Assembly: GCA_944349855.1 (NCBI GenBank)
Contig: CALVNS010000001.1
Location: 51,162 to 115,161, forward strand
Source of the DNA: an uncultured Eubacteriales bacterium
Lineage (GTDB): Bacteria; Bacillota; Clostridia; Christensenellales; Aristaeellaceae
Reading direction: 5' to 3'
Length of the DNA stretch: 64,000 nucleotides
Positions 7,311 to 15,871 of the stretch are shown here, in pieces. A model generated the notes under the pieces. The model saw only the letters and a list, made by a program, of their open reading frames with translations. It had not been told where the DNA came from and ran no database searches. How positions within the stretch are numbered: position 1 is the first letter of the stretch; each line of letters begins with the position of its first letter. A program made the position numbers and the translations under genes.

Positions 7311-9314
7311 GTGGAGAAATTGCGCTTTGGCGTCGCCTATTATGACGAGTACATGCCCTACGATCGCCTGGAGCAGGACGTGCGCATGATGCGCGAGGCA
7401 GGCATCAACACCGTGCGCATCGCCGAATCCACCTGGAGCACGCTGGAGCCCCAGCCGGGCGTGTTCGACTTTTCGCATGTCGACCGCGTGTTGGACGCGA
7501 TGGGCCGCGCGGGCATCGACGTGATCGTCGGCACGCCCACGTACGCCGTGCCGGCCTGGATGGTCAGGCGCCACCCGGGCGTACTCGCCCAGACGCACGC
7601 CGGCCCAGGCCGCTACGGCCCGCGCCAGATCATGGACATCACCGATCCGGACTACCTGCGCTACGCCGAGCGCGTCATCCGCAAGCTGATCGGCCACGTG
7701 TGCGGCCACCCGGCCGTCGTGGGCTATCAGCTGGACAACGAGACGAAGCACTACGACGTGTGCGGCGAGCGCGTGCAGCGGCGCTTTGTGGCGTGGCTCC
7801 GGGCGCAGTTTGGCACGACAGACGCGCTCAACGCGGCGTTCGGCCTGGACTACTGGAGCAACCGCGTCGACGACTGGGACGACTTTCCGGACGTGCGCAA
7901 CACGATCAACGCCAGCCTGCGCGGCGCGTTCGAGCGCTTCCGCCGGGAACTGGTGACGGAGTTTCTCGCCTGGCAGGCGTCCATCGTGCGCGAGTACGCC
8001 CGGCCCGGTCAGTTCCTGACGCACAACTTCGACTTTGCATGGCGCAATCACTCCTACGGCGTGCAGCCGGCGGTCGATCACAAGCAGGCCGCGCAGTGCC
8101 TGACCGTCGCGGGCTGCGACATCTATCACCCCTCGCAGGACGGCCTGACCGGCATGGAGATCGCCTTCGGCGGGGCGATCACGCGCGGGCTGCTGCGCGC
8201 GCCCTACCTCGTGCTGGAGACGCAGGCGCAGGGCTTCCCCTGCTGGACGCCGTACCCCGGCCAGCTGTTCCTGCAGGCGATGAGCCACCTGGCGCACGGC
8301 GCGCACATGGTCGAGTACTGGCACTGGCACTCGATCCACAACGCCATCGAGACCTACTGGAAGGGCCTGCTCAGCCACGACTTCCTGCCCGGCGAGCCGT
8401 ACCGGGAGGCCTGCCGCATTGGCGAGGCGATGCGCCGCCTTGCGCCGGCGATTGCGGACCTGCGCGTGAAGAGCCGCTGCGCCATCCTCGTGAGCAACGG
8501 TGCGCTGACCGCCGTGGAGAGCTTCCCCATCGGCAGCGCGGACGAGCCCTGCGACTACAACCGCGTCTTCCGCTTCCTGCACGACGCCTTCTACCGGGCC
8601 AACGTGCCCGTGGACGTGCTCTTCCCCGAGGATGCGGACGGCCTGGACCGCTACGACCTGGTCGCCGTGCCCGCGCTCTACGCAGCGCCGGAGTCGCTGC
8701 TCGCCCGCCTGCGCGACTATGCGCTGGGCGGCGGCACGCTGCTGTGCACGTTCAAGACGGCCTTTTCGGATGAGCACGTCAAGGTCTATCCCGACCGGCA
8801 GCCGCACCTGCTCGCGGACGCGCTCGGCGTGAGCTACAGCGAGTTCACGTATCCGTGCGGCGTCACGCTCTCCGGCGTCGGCCTGCCCGCGGAGCAGCGC
8901 CGCGTGCGCAGCTTCATGGAGCTGGTCACGCCCGCTCCGGGCGCGCAGGTGCTGTGCCGCTACGAGCACCCGCACTGGGGCCGCTACGCCGCCTTCACGC
9001 GCAACGCCTGCGGCAATGGCCATGCCTATTACCTGGCCTGCCTGACGTCGGACGAGGCGCTGGACGCCCTCCTGCCCGGCGTGCTGGCCGATGCGGGCAT
9101 CTCCCTGGACGGCCTGCCGCGCTTCCCGCTGTGCGTGCGCATGCTCGAGGGCGAGGGCCGGCGCGCGCGCTTCTACCTGAATTACTCGGACGATGCGCGG
9201 GACATCCGTGCGCTCGAGGGCGGCGTGGATGCGCTCACGGACGAGTCGGTCGCACAGGATGCGTCCCTCACGCTCGGACCCTGGGGCGTGCGCATCGTGC
9301 TCAGCCGGGCGTGA
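7311..9314 (+). CDS. beta-galactosidase, glycoside hydrolase family 42
   Basis: Cytosolic retaining beta-galactosidase, 667 aa, close to the usual 650-690. Seen: the N-terminal FGVAYYDEYMP-x-LEQDV-MMREAG-N-VRI start of the GH42 barrel; the acid/base in VGYQLDNETKHY; the likely nucleophile Glu in YLVLETQAQG; then the trimerisation domain (for example CTFKTAFSDEH) and a small C-terminal beta domain. No signal peptide. GTG at 7311 is chosen because AAAGGAGG sits 8 nt upstream; the nearby ATG at 7304 is out of frame. It probably acts on imported galacto-oligosaccharides. No transporter gene is adjacent. Confidence 0.92.
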   Translation: MEKLRFGVAYYDEYMPYDRLEQDVRMMREAGINTVRIAESTWSTLEPQPGVFDFSHVDRVLDAMGRAGIDVIVGTPTYAVPAWMVRRHPGVLAQTHAGPGRYGPRQIMDITDPDYLRYAERVIRKLIGHVCGHPAVVGYQLDNETKHYDVCGERVQRRFVAWLRAQFGTTDALNAAFGLDYWSNRVDDWDDFPDVRNTINASLRGAFERFRRELVTEFLAWQASIVREYARPGQFLTHNFDFAWRNHSYGVQPAVDHKQAAQCLTVAGCDIYHPSQDGLTGMEIAFGGAITRGLLRAPYLVLETQAQGFPCWTPYPGQLFLQAMSHLAHGAHMVEYWHWHSIHNAIETYWKGLLSHDFLPGEPYREACRIGEAMRRLAPAIADLRVKSRCAILVSNGALTAVESFPIGSADEPCDYNRVFRFLHDAFYRANVPVDVLFPEDADGLDRYDLVAVPALYAAPESLLARLRDYALGGGTLLCTFKTAFSDEHVKVYPDRQPHLLADALGVSYSEFTYPCGVTLSGVGLPAEQRRVRSFMELVTPAPGAQVLCRYEHPHWGRYAAFTRNACGNGHAYYLACLTSDEALDALLPGVLADAGISLDGLPRFPLCVRMLEGEGRRARFYLNYSDDARDIRALEGGVDALTDESVAQDASLTLGPWGVRIVLSRA

Positions 9315-9321
9315 CCGGCAA

Positions 9322-9368
9322 AAATCAAGCGGCCTGTACGCAGGATGTGCGCGCAGGCCGCTTTTCAT
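9322..9368. terminator. bidirectional terminator between beta-galactosidase and uxuA
   Basis: Inverted repeat AAGCGGCCTG (9327-9336) / CAGGCCGCTT (9354-9363), with short T tracts on both strands. Confidence 0.7.
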
Positions 9369-9391
9369 GTGCCGTTTGTGTTTTTTCAGGG

Positions 9392-10438
9392 TCAGCCGCG
9401 GGCCTTTTCGCAGGCCTCGAACAGCCCGTTGAGGTAGGCCGCGCCCAGCGCGCGGTCGTACAGTCCGTAACCGGGCTTTCCCGTCTCGCCCCAGATCATG
9501 CGCCCATGGTCCGGGCGCACGTAGCCGTCAAAGCCCGTCTCGACCAGCGCGCGGACGATCTCGTACATGTCCAGGCTGCCGCAGGCGGACAGGTGCGCGC
9601 ACTCCTCAAAGCTGCCGTCCGGCAGGTTGAGCACGTTGCGGATGTGCATGAAGTGGATGCGTCCCATGGCGCTGTACTTGCGCACCATCGCCGGCACGTC
9701 GTTGCTGGCGGCGCAGCCTAGGCTGCCGGTGCACAGCGTCAGGCCGTTGGCCGGACTGTCGACGAGCCCCAGCAGCCGGTCGAGATTGCGCTCGCACGTG
9801 ACGATGCGCGGCAGGCCAAAGATCGGGTAGGGCGGATCGTCCGGGTGAATCGCCATCTTCACGCCGCAGGCCTCGGCCACGGGCACGACGGCCCGCAGGA
9901 AATACGCAAGATTGCGCCAGAGTCCCTCCTCGCCCACCTGTGCGTAGGCCTCAAACAGCGCGCGCATCTCGCCCTTTTCATAGCTGGCGTCCCAGCCGGG
10001 CAGGGAGAGGCCGTCCTTGAGCGGATCCAGGCCGCGCAGCTGGTCCATGTACATGACCAGGCTCGTCGAGCCGTCCGCGCCCGGCCGGTCCAGCTGCGTG
10101 CGCGTCCAGTCGAAGACCGGCATGAAGTTGTAGCACACGCACTTGACGCCATACTTCGCCACGCGCCGGATGTTCTCCTGATAGGACGCGATGTACCCAT
10201 CGCGCGTAGGCCGGCCCAGCTTGATGTCCTCGTGCACGGGGATGCTCTCCACCACGTCGAACACCAGGCCTGCCTCCGCGCACTGCTCCTGCAAGCGCCT
10301 CAGGCTCTCCTCGGGCCAGACCTCACCCGGGCGCACGTCGTACACCGCGCTGACGACGCTGCGCATGCCCGGGATCTGGCGGATCTGCCAGAGCTTGACC
10401 GGATCGTCCGGTCCATACCAGCGAAACGACATCTTCAT
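9392..10438 (-). CDS. uxuA: mannonate dehydratase
   Basis: Converts D-mannonate to 2-keto-3-deoxygluconate in glucuronate breakdown; metal-dependent TIM barrel of the xylose-isomerase superfamily. The 348 residues fit the Firmicutes-type length. Seen: [10 protein letters not shown] start, the MAIHPDDPP metal/substrate loop, [16 protein letters not shown] and [13 protein letters not shown] near the C-terminus. ATG at 10438 has AAGGAG upstream. It is the last gene of the trmD operon, an unusual company for a sugar-acid enzyme; no other hexuronate genes are visible nearby. Confidence 0.93.
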   Translation of the reverse strand: MKMSFRWYGPDDPVKLWQIRQIPGMRSVVSAVYDVRPGEVWPEESLRRLQEQCAEAGLVFDVVESIPVHEDIKLGRPTRDGYIASYQENIRRVAKYGVKCVCYNFMPVFDWTRTQLDRPGADGSTSLVMYMDQLRGLDPLKDGLSLPGWDASYEKGEMRALFEAYAQVGEEGLWRNLAYFLRAVVPVAEACGVKMAIHPDDPPYPIFGLPRIVTCERNLDRLLGLVDSPANGLTLCTGSLGCAASNDVPAMVRKYSAMGRIHFMHIRNVLNLPDGSFEECAHLSACGSLDMYEIVRALVETGFDGYVRPDHGRMIWGETGKPGYGLYDRALGAAYLNGLFEACEKARG

Positions 10439-10481
10439 CACACATCGCTCCTTGCGTGCAACTTGGGCATGAGGCGCGCCA

Positions 10482-11030
10482 TCAGCGGCGCAGGTTGCGG
10501 ATCTGCCGGGACACATAGAAGATGTCCCACAGGTTGATGATGCCATCCACGCACAGCACCGCGCCGATGAACGCCGTCGCCAGGTTCAGCGAGAACATGG
10601 GATTGGCGATCAGCACGACGCCCAGCAGCACGCTCAGCGCCGAAAACGCCAGCTCCAGCCCCCACGCGCCGTAGCCCACGCGGCGCAGCTCCAGCGCGGT
10701 GCGCACGCGCGACGTGCCGTCGATCACGACCAGCAGGCCCAGCAGGATCGGCAGCAGTCCGAGCAACAGCGCCGGACGGATCAGCAGCACCAGGCCCACG
10801 AGCAGCAGCACCACGCCGGCCGACATATTGACAAAGAGCACCTCGACGCCCTGCGCAGTAAAGTAGCGAAACAGCTTATATACGCCCAGCACGACCGCCG
10901 CCGCGCCCAGCACGCCGCAGATCACGTTCATCGCGCCCTGCGGCCAGAGCATCAGCACCAATCCCAGCGCGATATAGCCGGCAGACATGCCAGTAAAGAT
11001 CCCGCGAATGCGCTTTTCCTCGCTCCACAT
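10482..11030 (-). CDS. DUF308/HdeD-like six-helix membrane protein
   Basis: A 182-aa membrane protein with about six hydrophobic helices arranged as three similar two-helix repeats (pattern G-x-L-L-P-I-L-G / A-x-x-x-G-x-x-L), as in the HdeD/DUF308 family. Its biochemical role is unknown; HdeD in E. coli is linked to acid resistance. The ATG at 11030 lies 1 nt past the trmD stop, with GGGGAGG inside the end of trmD, so it is translated as part of the trmD operon. Confidence 0.75.
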   Translation of the reverse strand: MWSEEKRIRGIFTGMSAGYIALGLVLMLWPQGAMNVICGVLGAAAVVLGVYKLFRYFTAQGVEVLFVNMSAGVVLLLVGLVLLIRPALLLGLLPILLGLLVVIDGTSRVRTALELRRVGYGAWGLELAFSALSVLLGVVLIANPMFSLNLATAFIGAVLCVDGIINLWDIFYVSRQIRNLRR

Positions 11031-11031
11031 C

Positions 11032-11820
11032 TCAAGGCCTCCCCTTTTCCATCGTCGATGCTTTCCCCGCTTCCATCCCGCGCGCCTGCGCCGCTTCGCG
11101 CAGCACCCGATCATAGATCTTGCGCTGGCGCTTGGTCATCTCCAGCCCCTGCACGAGCTCCGGCCGTCGCGCGAGCGTGATGCGTAGCGACTGCTCAAAG
11201 CGCCAGTCCTCAATCAGCGCGTGGTTGCCCTCCAGCAGGACGGCTGGCACCTCCAGGCCCTCGAACACGCGGGGGCGCGTGTACTGCGGATACTCCAGCA
11301 GGCCGCTGGAGAAGGATTCGGTCTGCGCGCTCTCCTCGCAGCCGAGCACGCCCGGGATCAGCCGGGCCACCGCGTCGGCCACGACCATGGCCGCCAGCTC
11401 CCCGCCGGTGAGCACGTAGTCGCCGATGGACAGCTCCTCGTCGACGCACAGGTCGATCGCCCGCTGGTCAAGCCCCTCGTAGTGCCCGCACAGCAGGATC
11501 AGCTCCTCCTCGCGCGCCAGCTCCTCGGCCTTGCGCTGCGTCAGCGTCTGCCCGCGCGGGGACAGATAGATGCGCCGGCCCGAAAAGCCATCGCCCATCG
11601 CATGGCGCATCGCGTCCACGACCGGCTGTGCCAGCATGACCATGCCCGCGCCGCCGCCGAACGGATCGTCGTCTGTGTTCTTGTGCTTGCGCTGGGAGAA
11701 GGGGCGGATGTCAATCACCTCGAAGGTGATCAGCCCCTTTTCCTGCGCACGTCCCAGGATGCTTGCGTTCAGCACAGGCGCAAACATCTCTGGAAAGATC
11801 GTCAGTATCTTGATCTTCAT
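11032..11820 (-). CDS. trmD: tRNA (guanine(37)-N1)-methyltransferase
   Basis: SPOUT-family enzyme making m1G37 in tRNAs with G36, preventing +1 frameshifts. At 262 aa it is standard length. Seen: ILTIFPEMF start, DDDPFGGGAGMVM, the trefoil-knot SAM site (LLCGHYEGLDQR and IGDYVLTGGELA), and the C-terminal substrate domain (LLEYPQYTRP, LLEGNH). It overlaps the upstream gene by 4 nt. It is normally preceded by rimM; here an unrelated-looking protein holds that place. Confidence 0.97.
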   Translation of the reverse strand: MKIKILTIFPEMFAPVLNASILGRAQEKGLITFEVIDIRPFSQRKHKNTDDDPFGGGAGMVMLAQPVVDAMRHAMGDGFSGRRIYLSPRGQTLTQRKAEELAREEELILLCGHYEGLDQRAIDLCVDEELSIGDYVLTGGELAAMVVADAVARLIPGVLGCEESAQTESFSSGLLEYPQYTRPRVFEGLEVPAVLLEGNHALIEDWRFEQSLRITLARRPELVQGLEMTKRQRKIYDRVLREAAQARGMEAGKASTMEKGRP

Positions 11821-12404
11821 TCTTCCTCCGGAGGCAAGAGCTGCGGACGCTGCGCGTCCAGGCGCTCCAGCAGCTCGTACATGCGCTCCTCCTCCGTGTC
11901 GATGGAGAGCACCTCAATGTCGCGCAGGGGCACGGTCTCCTCCTCCGCGGGCCGGCCGAAGAAATCCATCAGCTGCAGCGTCACGCGCAGGTCATTCAGG
12001 TCCTTCACGCGTCCGGTGAGCATCTCATCCCCGATGAGTACGCTGATCACGTATCGCTTTTCCAGGCAATGCTGCAGCGCGCGGCGAAGGATGTCGTCGT
12101 CCTCCTCCAGCGGCGCCTCGAAAAACGTCACGTGCTGCTGGCGATAGTGCGACAGCAGCATCGCCAGGCGCTGCTCATACTCCTCGCCCGAGAGCACCTG
12201 CAGCACGTCCGACGTGCGGCGCAGGCGCCAGCCGTCCAGCTTGCCCCACGGCGTGACCTCCGCCATGAGCAGGTGGCGGCTGCTGACGCACTCCACAAAC
12301 CCCGCGCAGAAGCCCTCCGGGTCGCGTGGATCCGTATAGACCGACGCCAGCGCGCCCTGCGCGGCGATCAGCCGAAGGACGTATAGCGTATAACCGTTGT
12401 TCAT
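11817..12404 (-). CDS. unrecognised tandem-repeat protein in the usual rimM position
   Basis: A 195-aa soluble acidic protein that I cannot place in a named family. It appears to contain two copies of a beta-rich module. Copy one spans about residues 33-82 (AGFVECVSSRHLLMAEV, then GWRLRRTSDVLQVL and GEEYEQRL). Copy two spans about 122-181 (GRVKDLNDLRVTLQLM, then VPLRDIEVLSI and EEERMYELL). Each has a G-x-V start, a mid hydrophobic strand, a polar loop, a strand ending in an Asp-rich turn, and a Glu-rich helix ending in Leu. This is the outline of an Sm-like barrel, as in small uncharacterised Firmicutes proteins. It lacks RimM features. It overlaps trmD by 4 nt and follows the DNA methyltransferase by 9 nt. 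Confidence 0.6.
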   Translation of the reverse strand: MNNGYTLYVLRLIAAQGALASVYTDPRDPEGFCAGFVECVSSRHLLMAEVTPWGKLDGWRLRRTSDVLQVLSGEEYEQRLAMLLSHYRQQHVTFFEAPLEEDDDILRRALQHCLEKRYVISVLIGDEMLTGRVKDLNDLRVTLQLMDFFGRPAEEETVPLRDIEVLSIDTEEERMYELLERLDAQRPQLLPPEEE

Positions 12405-12413
12405 GAGGCCCTC

Positions 12414-13658
12414 CTATCGGCCCTGTTGGGCGAAGCAGTGGTAGGCGCGCCGGCCGAAGACATCAACCGTCTCCAGGCAGGGCGTGCCCGAGAGCACGGG
12501 GATCTCCAGCGCGTCGGGCAGGCGCGGCCTTTGCTTGCTGCGCGCGGCGTTTGCGTAGGGATGAAACGCGTCGCCGCGCAGAAATCCTGCGGACCACTGA
12601 TCCACGGCGTCCAGCCCTTCGAAGTTGCCGCGCTCCGGCTCGATCTCATAGCCGTCCAGATGCACGGTGTAAAAGCCGATGCCCACCGCCATCGACGCAA
12701 ACACGCGCGCCTTCACGTCTGACGGCGGCGCTTCCAGCTCCATCTTGCAGCCGAGCAGACGCTTGCGCGAGACGGTCTGCGCAGTCAAGCTCCGATCAAC
12801 GCCCAGAAAGCGTCTTCCATTTCGGGCGGCGGCGTCCAGCGTCGTGCCCGAGCCGCAGAACAGGTCGCACACCAGGTCGCCGGGACGGGAGGCGCACAGC
12901 ACGATGCGCTCGAGTAGCTTGAAGGGCTTCTGCGTGTCGTAACCGGTGCGCTGCGGATCCTTCTGCTGTAGGTGGCTCACGTCGTCCCACACGTCGCCGG
13001 GATAGGCGGGCTCGTCATCATAATATACGTACTCGCGTCCCCCGGAGCGGATGGTGCGGTAGGTGCGTCCATCCGCATCCACACAGCGGCGCATGTGGTT
13101 GGACCGGTTCTCCGCGCGCGGCACCGGCACCGCGCGAATGTTGAAGAAGTATTTGCGGCTCTTGGCGTAAAACAGGATGATGTCGTGCTTGCGGGAAAAG
13201 TGCTTGAGCGCCCGGCCGCCGGTCTGATAGGCCCAGATGATCTCATTGAGGAAGTGCTCTGCGCCGAAGATCTCGTCCATCATCAGACGCAGATGCGCGT
13301 GCATGCGCGCGTCGATGTGCAGGAAGATCGTGCCGTCCTCGCGCAAGAGCCCGTGCGCCAGCGTCAACGCGCCGCGCATCATGTCCAGATATGCCGTCTC
13401 GCTGGGCCACCGGTCGTCATAGGCGGGCAGCGTCAGGCGCGCGCGGGAGCTGCGCCAGTCCGCCTCGCCCACGCGCATCTTCATGTCAAAGCGTTCTCCC
13501 GTGTTGAAGGGGGGATCGAGGTAGATCGTCTGCACCTGCCCGCCAAAGCGGCGAAGCAGTTCGTCCGCACACTCCGGCAGGCTGCGCTGCAGCAGCAGCC
13601 CGCCCGCTCCACTGCCCAGGTGCACTTCGCGTGCGCAGTCGCATCGCCATACCTGCAT
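12414..13658 (-). CDS. orphan beta-class DNA N4/N6-amino methyltransferase
   Basis: SAM-dependent methyltransferase of 414 aa that methylates exocyclic amino groups (adenine N6 or cytosine N4). The catalytic motif IV (YLDPPFNTG, about residue 47) comes before the SAM motif I (DLFCGSGTT, about residue 275), the beta-class order. A target-recognition region lies between them, with aromatic-rich strands (KSRKYFFNIR, GREYVYYDD), and the TQKPFKLLERI segment precedes motif I. About 100 C-terminal residues of unknown fold follow. No restriction endonuclease is adjacent, so it looks solitary. ATG at 13658 follows GGGGGAGGAAG. It leads the trmD operon and has a clear promoter. Confidence 0.88.
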   Translation of the reverse strand: MQVWRCDCAREVHLGSGAGGLLLQRSLPECADELLRRFGGQVQTIYLDPPFNTGERFDMKMRVGEADWRSSRARLTLPAYDDRWPSETAYLDMMRGALTLAHGLLREDGTIFLHIDARMHAHLRLMMDEIFGAEHFLNEIIWAYQTGGRALKHFSRKHDIILFYAKSRKYFFNIRAVPVPRAENRSNHMRRCVDADGRTYRTIRSGGREYVYYDDEPAYPGDVWDDVSHLQQKDPQRTGYDTQKPFKLLERIVLCASRPGDLVCDLFCGSGTTLDAAARNGRRFLGVDRSLTAQTVSRKRLLGCKMELEAPPSDVKARVFASMAVGIGFYTVHLDGYEIEPERGNFEGLDAVDQWSAGFLRGDAFHPYANAARSKQRPRLPDALEIPVLSGTPCLETVDVFGRRAYHCFAQQGR

Positions 13659-13687
13659 GCGCTCTTCCTCCCCCCATAATTCGTTTC

Positions 13688-13717
13688 ATTATAACATGCC
13701 CCGCGCGCGGGGCGCAA
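13688..13717 (-). promoter_or_regulatory. sigma-A promoter of the methyltransferase-trmD-uxuA operon
   Basis: Minus strand TTGCGC (13712-13717), 18-bp spacer, TATAAT (13688-13693), about 30 bp before the methyltransferase start. Confidence 0.7.
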
Positions 13718-13741
13718 GAGGCGCATTGCCCGGCGCGCACA

Positions 13742-13774
13742 GAAAAGCGCCGCCGCCAGGCGAGGCGGCGGCGC
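13742..13774 (-). terminator. terminator after the desulfoferrodoxin gene
   Basis: An 11-bp perfect GC stem (13747-13757 / 13764-13774) is followed on the minus strand by TTTTC. Confidence 0.75.
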
Positions 13775-13795
13775 TCTGCGCCGGTTTTTTTGCGC

Positions 13796-14170
13796 TTATG
13801 CTTCCGTCTTCCACAGGCCGTGCAGGTTGCAATATGCGTAGGCCGCCACAACCTCGTCCCCTGCGCACAGGCTGAAGCACGCCTCCGGCTTGTCGCCGGG
13901 GTGCAGCTCCTTGCGCTGATTGCCCTGACGGGTATGCAGCGCGATCCAGGCGATGTGGTGTTCGGCCGCCATGGGATGCTCCGCGGAGCCTACGCACACG
14001 CGGACCTCGCGGCCGTCCGCGTGGATGACGGGCAGGTGCTTTTCTGTCGCCGCCTCGGTGGTATTGGGCACGATCTCCTTCATCTTTTCGCCGCAGCACA
14101 TGACCGGCACGCCGGTGTTGCGCACAAAGGCGATGATGTTGCCACAGTGGGCGCAGATGTAGAACTTCAT
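13796..14170 (-). CDS. desulfoferrodoxin (superoxide reductase)
   Basis: Reduces superoxide to hydrogen peroxide without making oxygen, an anaerobe defence. The 124 residues have two domains. The N-terminal desulforedoxin module binds Fe with Cys6, Cys9, Cys25 and Cys26. The superoxide-reductase domain carries the EKHLP motif (residues 43-47, including Glu43, Lys44 and His45), HPM-EHH (His65, His71) and the C-terminal Cys114-x-x-His117. All expected ligands are present. ATG at 14170 is 9 nt from AAGGAGG; the ATG two codons earlier is only 3 nt from it. It lies downstream of a Cys-rich gene on the same strand. Confidence 0.96.
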   Translation of the reverse strand: MKFYICAHCGNIIAFVRNTGVPVMCCGEKMKEIVPNTTEAATEKHLPVIHADGREVRVCVGSAEHPMAAEHHIAWIALHTRQGNQRKELHPGDKPEACFSLCAGDEVVAAYAYCNLHGLWKTEA

Positions 14171-14190
14171 GGGCATGGTCCTCCTTATTT

Positions 14191-14209
14191 CGGGGCGTGT
14201 TCGCGCCCC
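14191..14209 (-). repeat. short hairpin between the DUF3795-like gene and desulfoferrodoxin
   Basis: A 6-bp GC stem (14192-14197 / 14204-14209) just upstream of the desulfoferrodoxin ribosome binding site. No T-run, so it is not a clear terminator. Confidence 0.35.
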
Positions 14210-14234
14210 AGATGTCGGTTCGCGCGGCTTGCGC

Positions 14235-14657
14235 TCAGGATACGTCCTCGCCGGCTGCGGCATGCGTCGGACACAGCAGCTCGAACACCGCGCGCTCGTC
14301 CGCGCATGCGTCGTAGTCGCCGGTGAGCCGTCCGGGATGGTGATAGCGCACGCCGCGCAGTTCATTGCGCGCAAGGCATTCAGTCAGCGCGTCCACTCCG
14401 TGCGCCTGCGCAAAGCGAACGAATGCGACGATGCGCATCTGCGCAAACAGATTTTGTCCGCAGGGGAAATCTGCACATTGCCAGCATCCCCGCAGGGCGC
14501 GCGACTGACAGCACGCCCGAATGCCGCAGTCCGCTTCGCCCGGGCATCCCTGCTCCAGGCATCCCCTGCAGCCGGGGTGCTCGTCACACAAAAAGCAGCA
14601 CAGCCCGCAGGGCGCGATGCCCTTGACCGTATCTACGGCGCGCGGCGTCTCCTTCAT
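14235..14657 (-). CDS. Cys-rich DUF3795-like protein
   Basis: A 140-aa cytosolic protein whose first half is a dense Cys pattern: APCGLCCFLC, then CRGCLEQGC, CGIRACC, CWQCADFPC, with more than ten Cys in 65 residues. The second half is a mostly helical tail. This matches the DUF3795 type of small metal- or cluster-binding proteins common in anaerobes; function unknown. GGGGGGAAG precedes the ATG. It precedes desulfoferrodoxin by 64 nt on the same strand, which suggests a shared redox or metal theme (inference). The fba terminator lies directly upstream, leaving no room for an obvious promoter. Confidence 0.7.
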   Translation of the reverse strand: MKETPRAVDTVKGIAPCGLCCFLCDEHPGCRGCLEQGCPGEADCGIRACCQSRALRGCWQCADFPCGQNLFAQMRIVAFVRFAQAHGVDALTECLARNELRGVRYHHPGRLTGDYDACADERAVFELLCPTHAAAGEDVS

Positions 14658-14689
14658 GCGCTTCCCCCCCTTTTCGGGCATCGGCAAGG

Positions 14690-14719
14690 AAAAAGCGGCG
14701 GTCTGCTCCGCCGCTTTTT
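14690..14719 (-). terminator. terminator of fba
   Basis: Perfect stem of about 12 bp (14690-14701 / 14708-14719) with T-run on the minus strand; the same hairpin also has T residues on the plus strand. Confidence 0.85.
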
Positions 14720-14724
14720 GACAA

Positions 14725-15669
14725 TCAGGCCTTGCCGTTGCAGCCCATGACGTGCACGATCTTGTGGCGCACCATGTCGCGCAGCGCCAGGCGCGCGGGC
14801 TTGAGGTACGCGCGCGGGTCGAACTCGCTGGGATGCTCCGCAAACTCCTTGCGGATGACGCCGGTCATGGCCAGGCGCAGGTCAGAGTCCACGTTGATCT
14901 TGCACACTGCCATGGAAGCGGCCTTGCGCAGCATGTCCTCCGGCACGCCCTGAGCGCCCGGCATGTTGCCGCCGTACTTGTTGATCATCTCCACGTACTC
15001 GGGCATGACGGAGGAAGCGCCGTGCAGCACGATCGGGAAGCCCGGCAAGCGGCGGGAGACCTCCTCCAGGATGTCAAAGCGCAGGTGCGGCTCGCCCTTG
15101 AACTTGTAGGCGCCGTGGCTGGTGCCGATGGCGATGGCCAGGGAGTCGACGCCGGTGGAGCTCACAAACTCCTCAACCTCGTTGGGGTCGGTGTACAGCG
15201 CGTCATCCGCATGCACCTTCACATCGTCCTCGACGCCGGCCAGACGGCCCAACTCGGCCTCGACGGTGACGTTGTACTTATGCGCATACTCCACAACGCG
15301 ACGGGTCTGCTCGATGTTTTCCGCCAGCGGCAGGTGCGAGCCGTCGATCATGACGGAGGTGAAGCCGCCGTCGATGCAGCTCTTGCAGGTCTCAAAGTCG
15401 GGGCCATGGTCCAGGTGCAGCGCCATGGGCAGGTCGACACCGGAATCCTTGGCGTCCTGCAGGGCGGCCTCGACGAGCTTGACCAGGTAGATGTGCTTGG
15501 CATACGCGCGCGCGCCCTTGGACACCTGCAGGATTACAGGCGCCTTTTCCATGATGGCCGCCTCGGTGATGCCCTGCACGATTTCCATGTTGTTCACATT
15601 GAACGCGCCGATCGCGTAACCGCCGGCATACGCCTTTTTAAACATCTCAGTAGTATTGACCAGAGGCAC
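14725..15669 (-). CDS. fba: fructose-bisphosphate aldolase, class II
   Basis: Zn-dependent aldolase of glycolysis and gluconeogenesis, 314 aa. Seen: GAFNVNN near the N-terminus, the LHLDHGPDFE zinc/substrate motif, VEAELGRLAGVED with the metal-site Glu, IGTSHGAYKF and VLHGASSV with zinc-ligand histidines, and KINVDSDLR phosphate binding. GTG at 15669 gives the family-typical MPLV start, with AGGGAG 8 nt upstream. A GTG three codons earlier is poorly placed. Single-gene unit with its own terminator and an upstream TATAAT. Confidence 0.97.
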   Translation of the reverse strand: MPLVNTTEMFKKAYAGGYAIGAFNVNNMEIVQGITEAAIMEKAPVILQVSKGARAYAKHIYLVKLVEAALQDAKDSGVDLPMALHLDHGPDFETCKSCIDGGFTSVMIDGSHLPLAENIEQTRRVVEYAHKYNVTVEAELGRLAGVEDDVKVHADDALYTDPNEVEEFVSSTGVDSLAIAIGTSHGAYKFKGEPHLRFDILEEVSRRLPGFPIVLHGASSVMPEYVEMINKYGGNMPGAQGVPEDMLRKAASMAVCKINVDSDLRLAMTGVIRKEFAEHPSEFDPRAYLKPARLALRDMVRHKIVHVMGCNGKA

Positions 15670-15711
15670 TTCGATCACTCCCTATCTTCTTTCGGAAAGG
15701 TTCCGCAACCT

Positions 15712-15717
15712 ATTATA
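15712..15717 (-). promoter_or_regulatory. -10 element of the fba promoter
   Basis: TATAAT on the minus strand about 43 bp before the fba start; the -35 region (GTTCAA-like) is weak. Confidence 0.5.
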
Positions 15718-15810
15718 TCAATTTTTCACGTGTTTGAACAGCCCCCCTCTTCCCTTTTGTGGAATTTTTGACGTCTTTTCGTCCCATTGTACCCGCCGTG
15801 CACAAAACAT

Positions 15811-15839
15811 TTGACGCGGCCGCCGCCACAGGGTATACT
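15811..15839 (+). promoter_or_regulatory. sigma-A promoter of the RNA methyltransferase operon
   Basis: TTGACG (15811-15816), 17-bp spacer, TATACT (15834-15839), 32 bp before the ATG. Confidence 0.75.
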
Positions 15840-15871
15840 GGAAATACTTGATCAGGATCGGATGGGGACTT

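Noticed and set aside
6378-9368. Apparent giant minus-strand protein fusing the phosphatase with 700 extra residues
   Set aside because: The extra part is the antisense of the GH42 gene. A strong ribosome binding site and promoter place the real start at 7166.
11817-12404. Calling this gene rimM because it precedes trmD
   Set aside because: The sequence lacks the RimM N-terminal and PRC-barrel patterns and shows two internal repeats instead.
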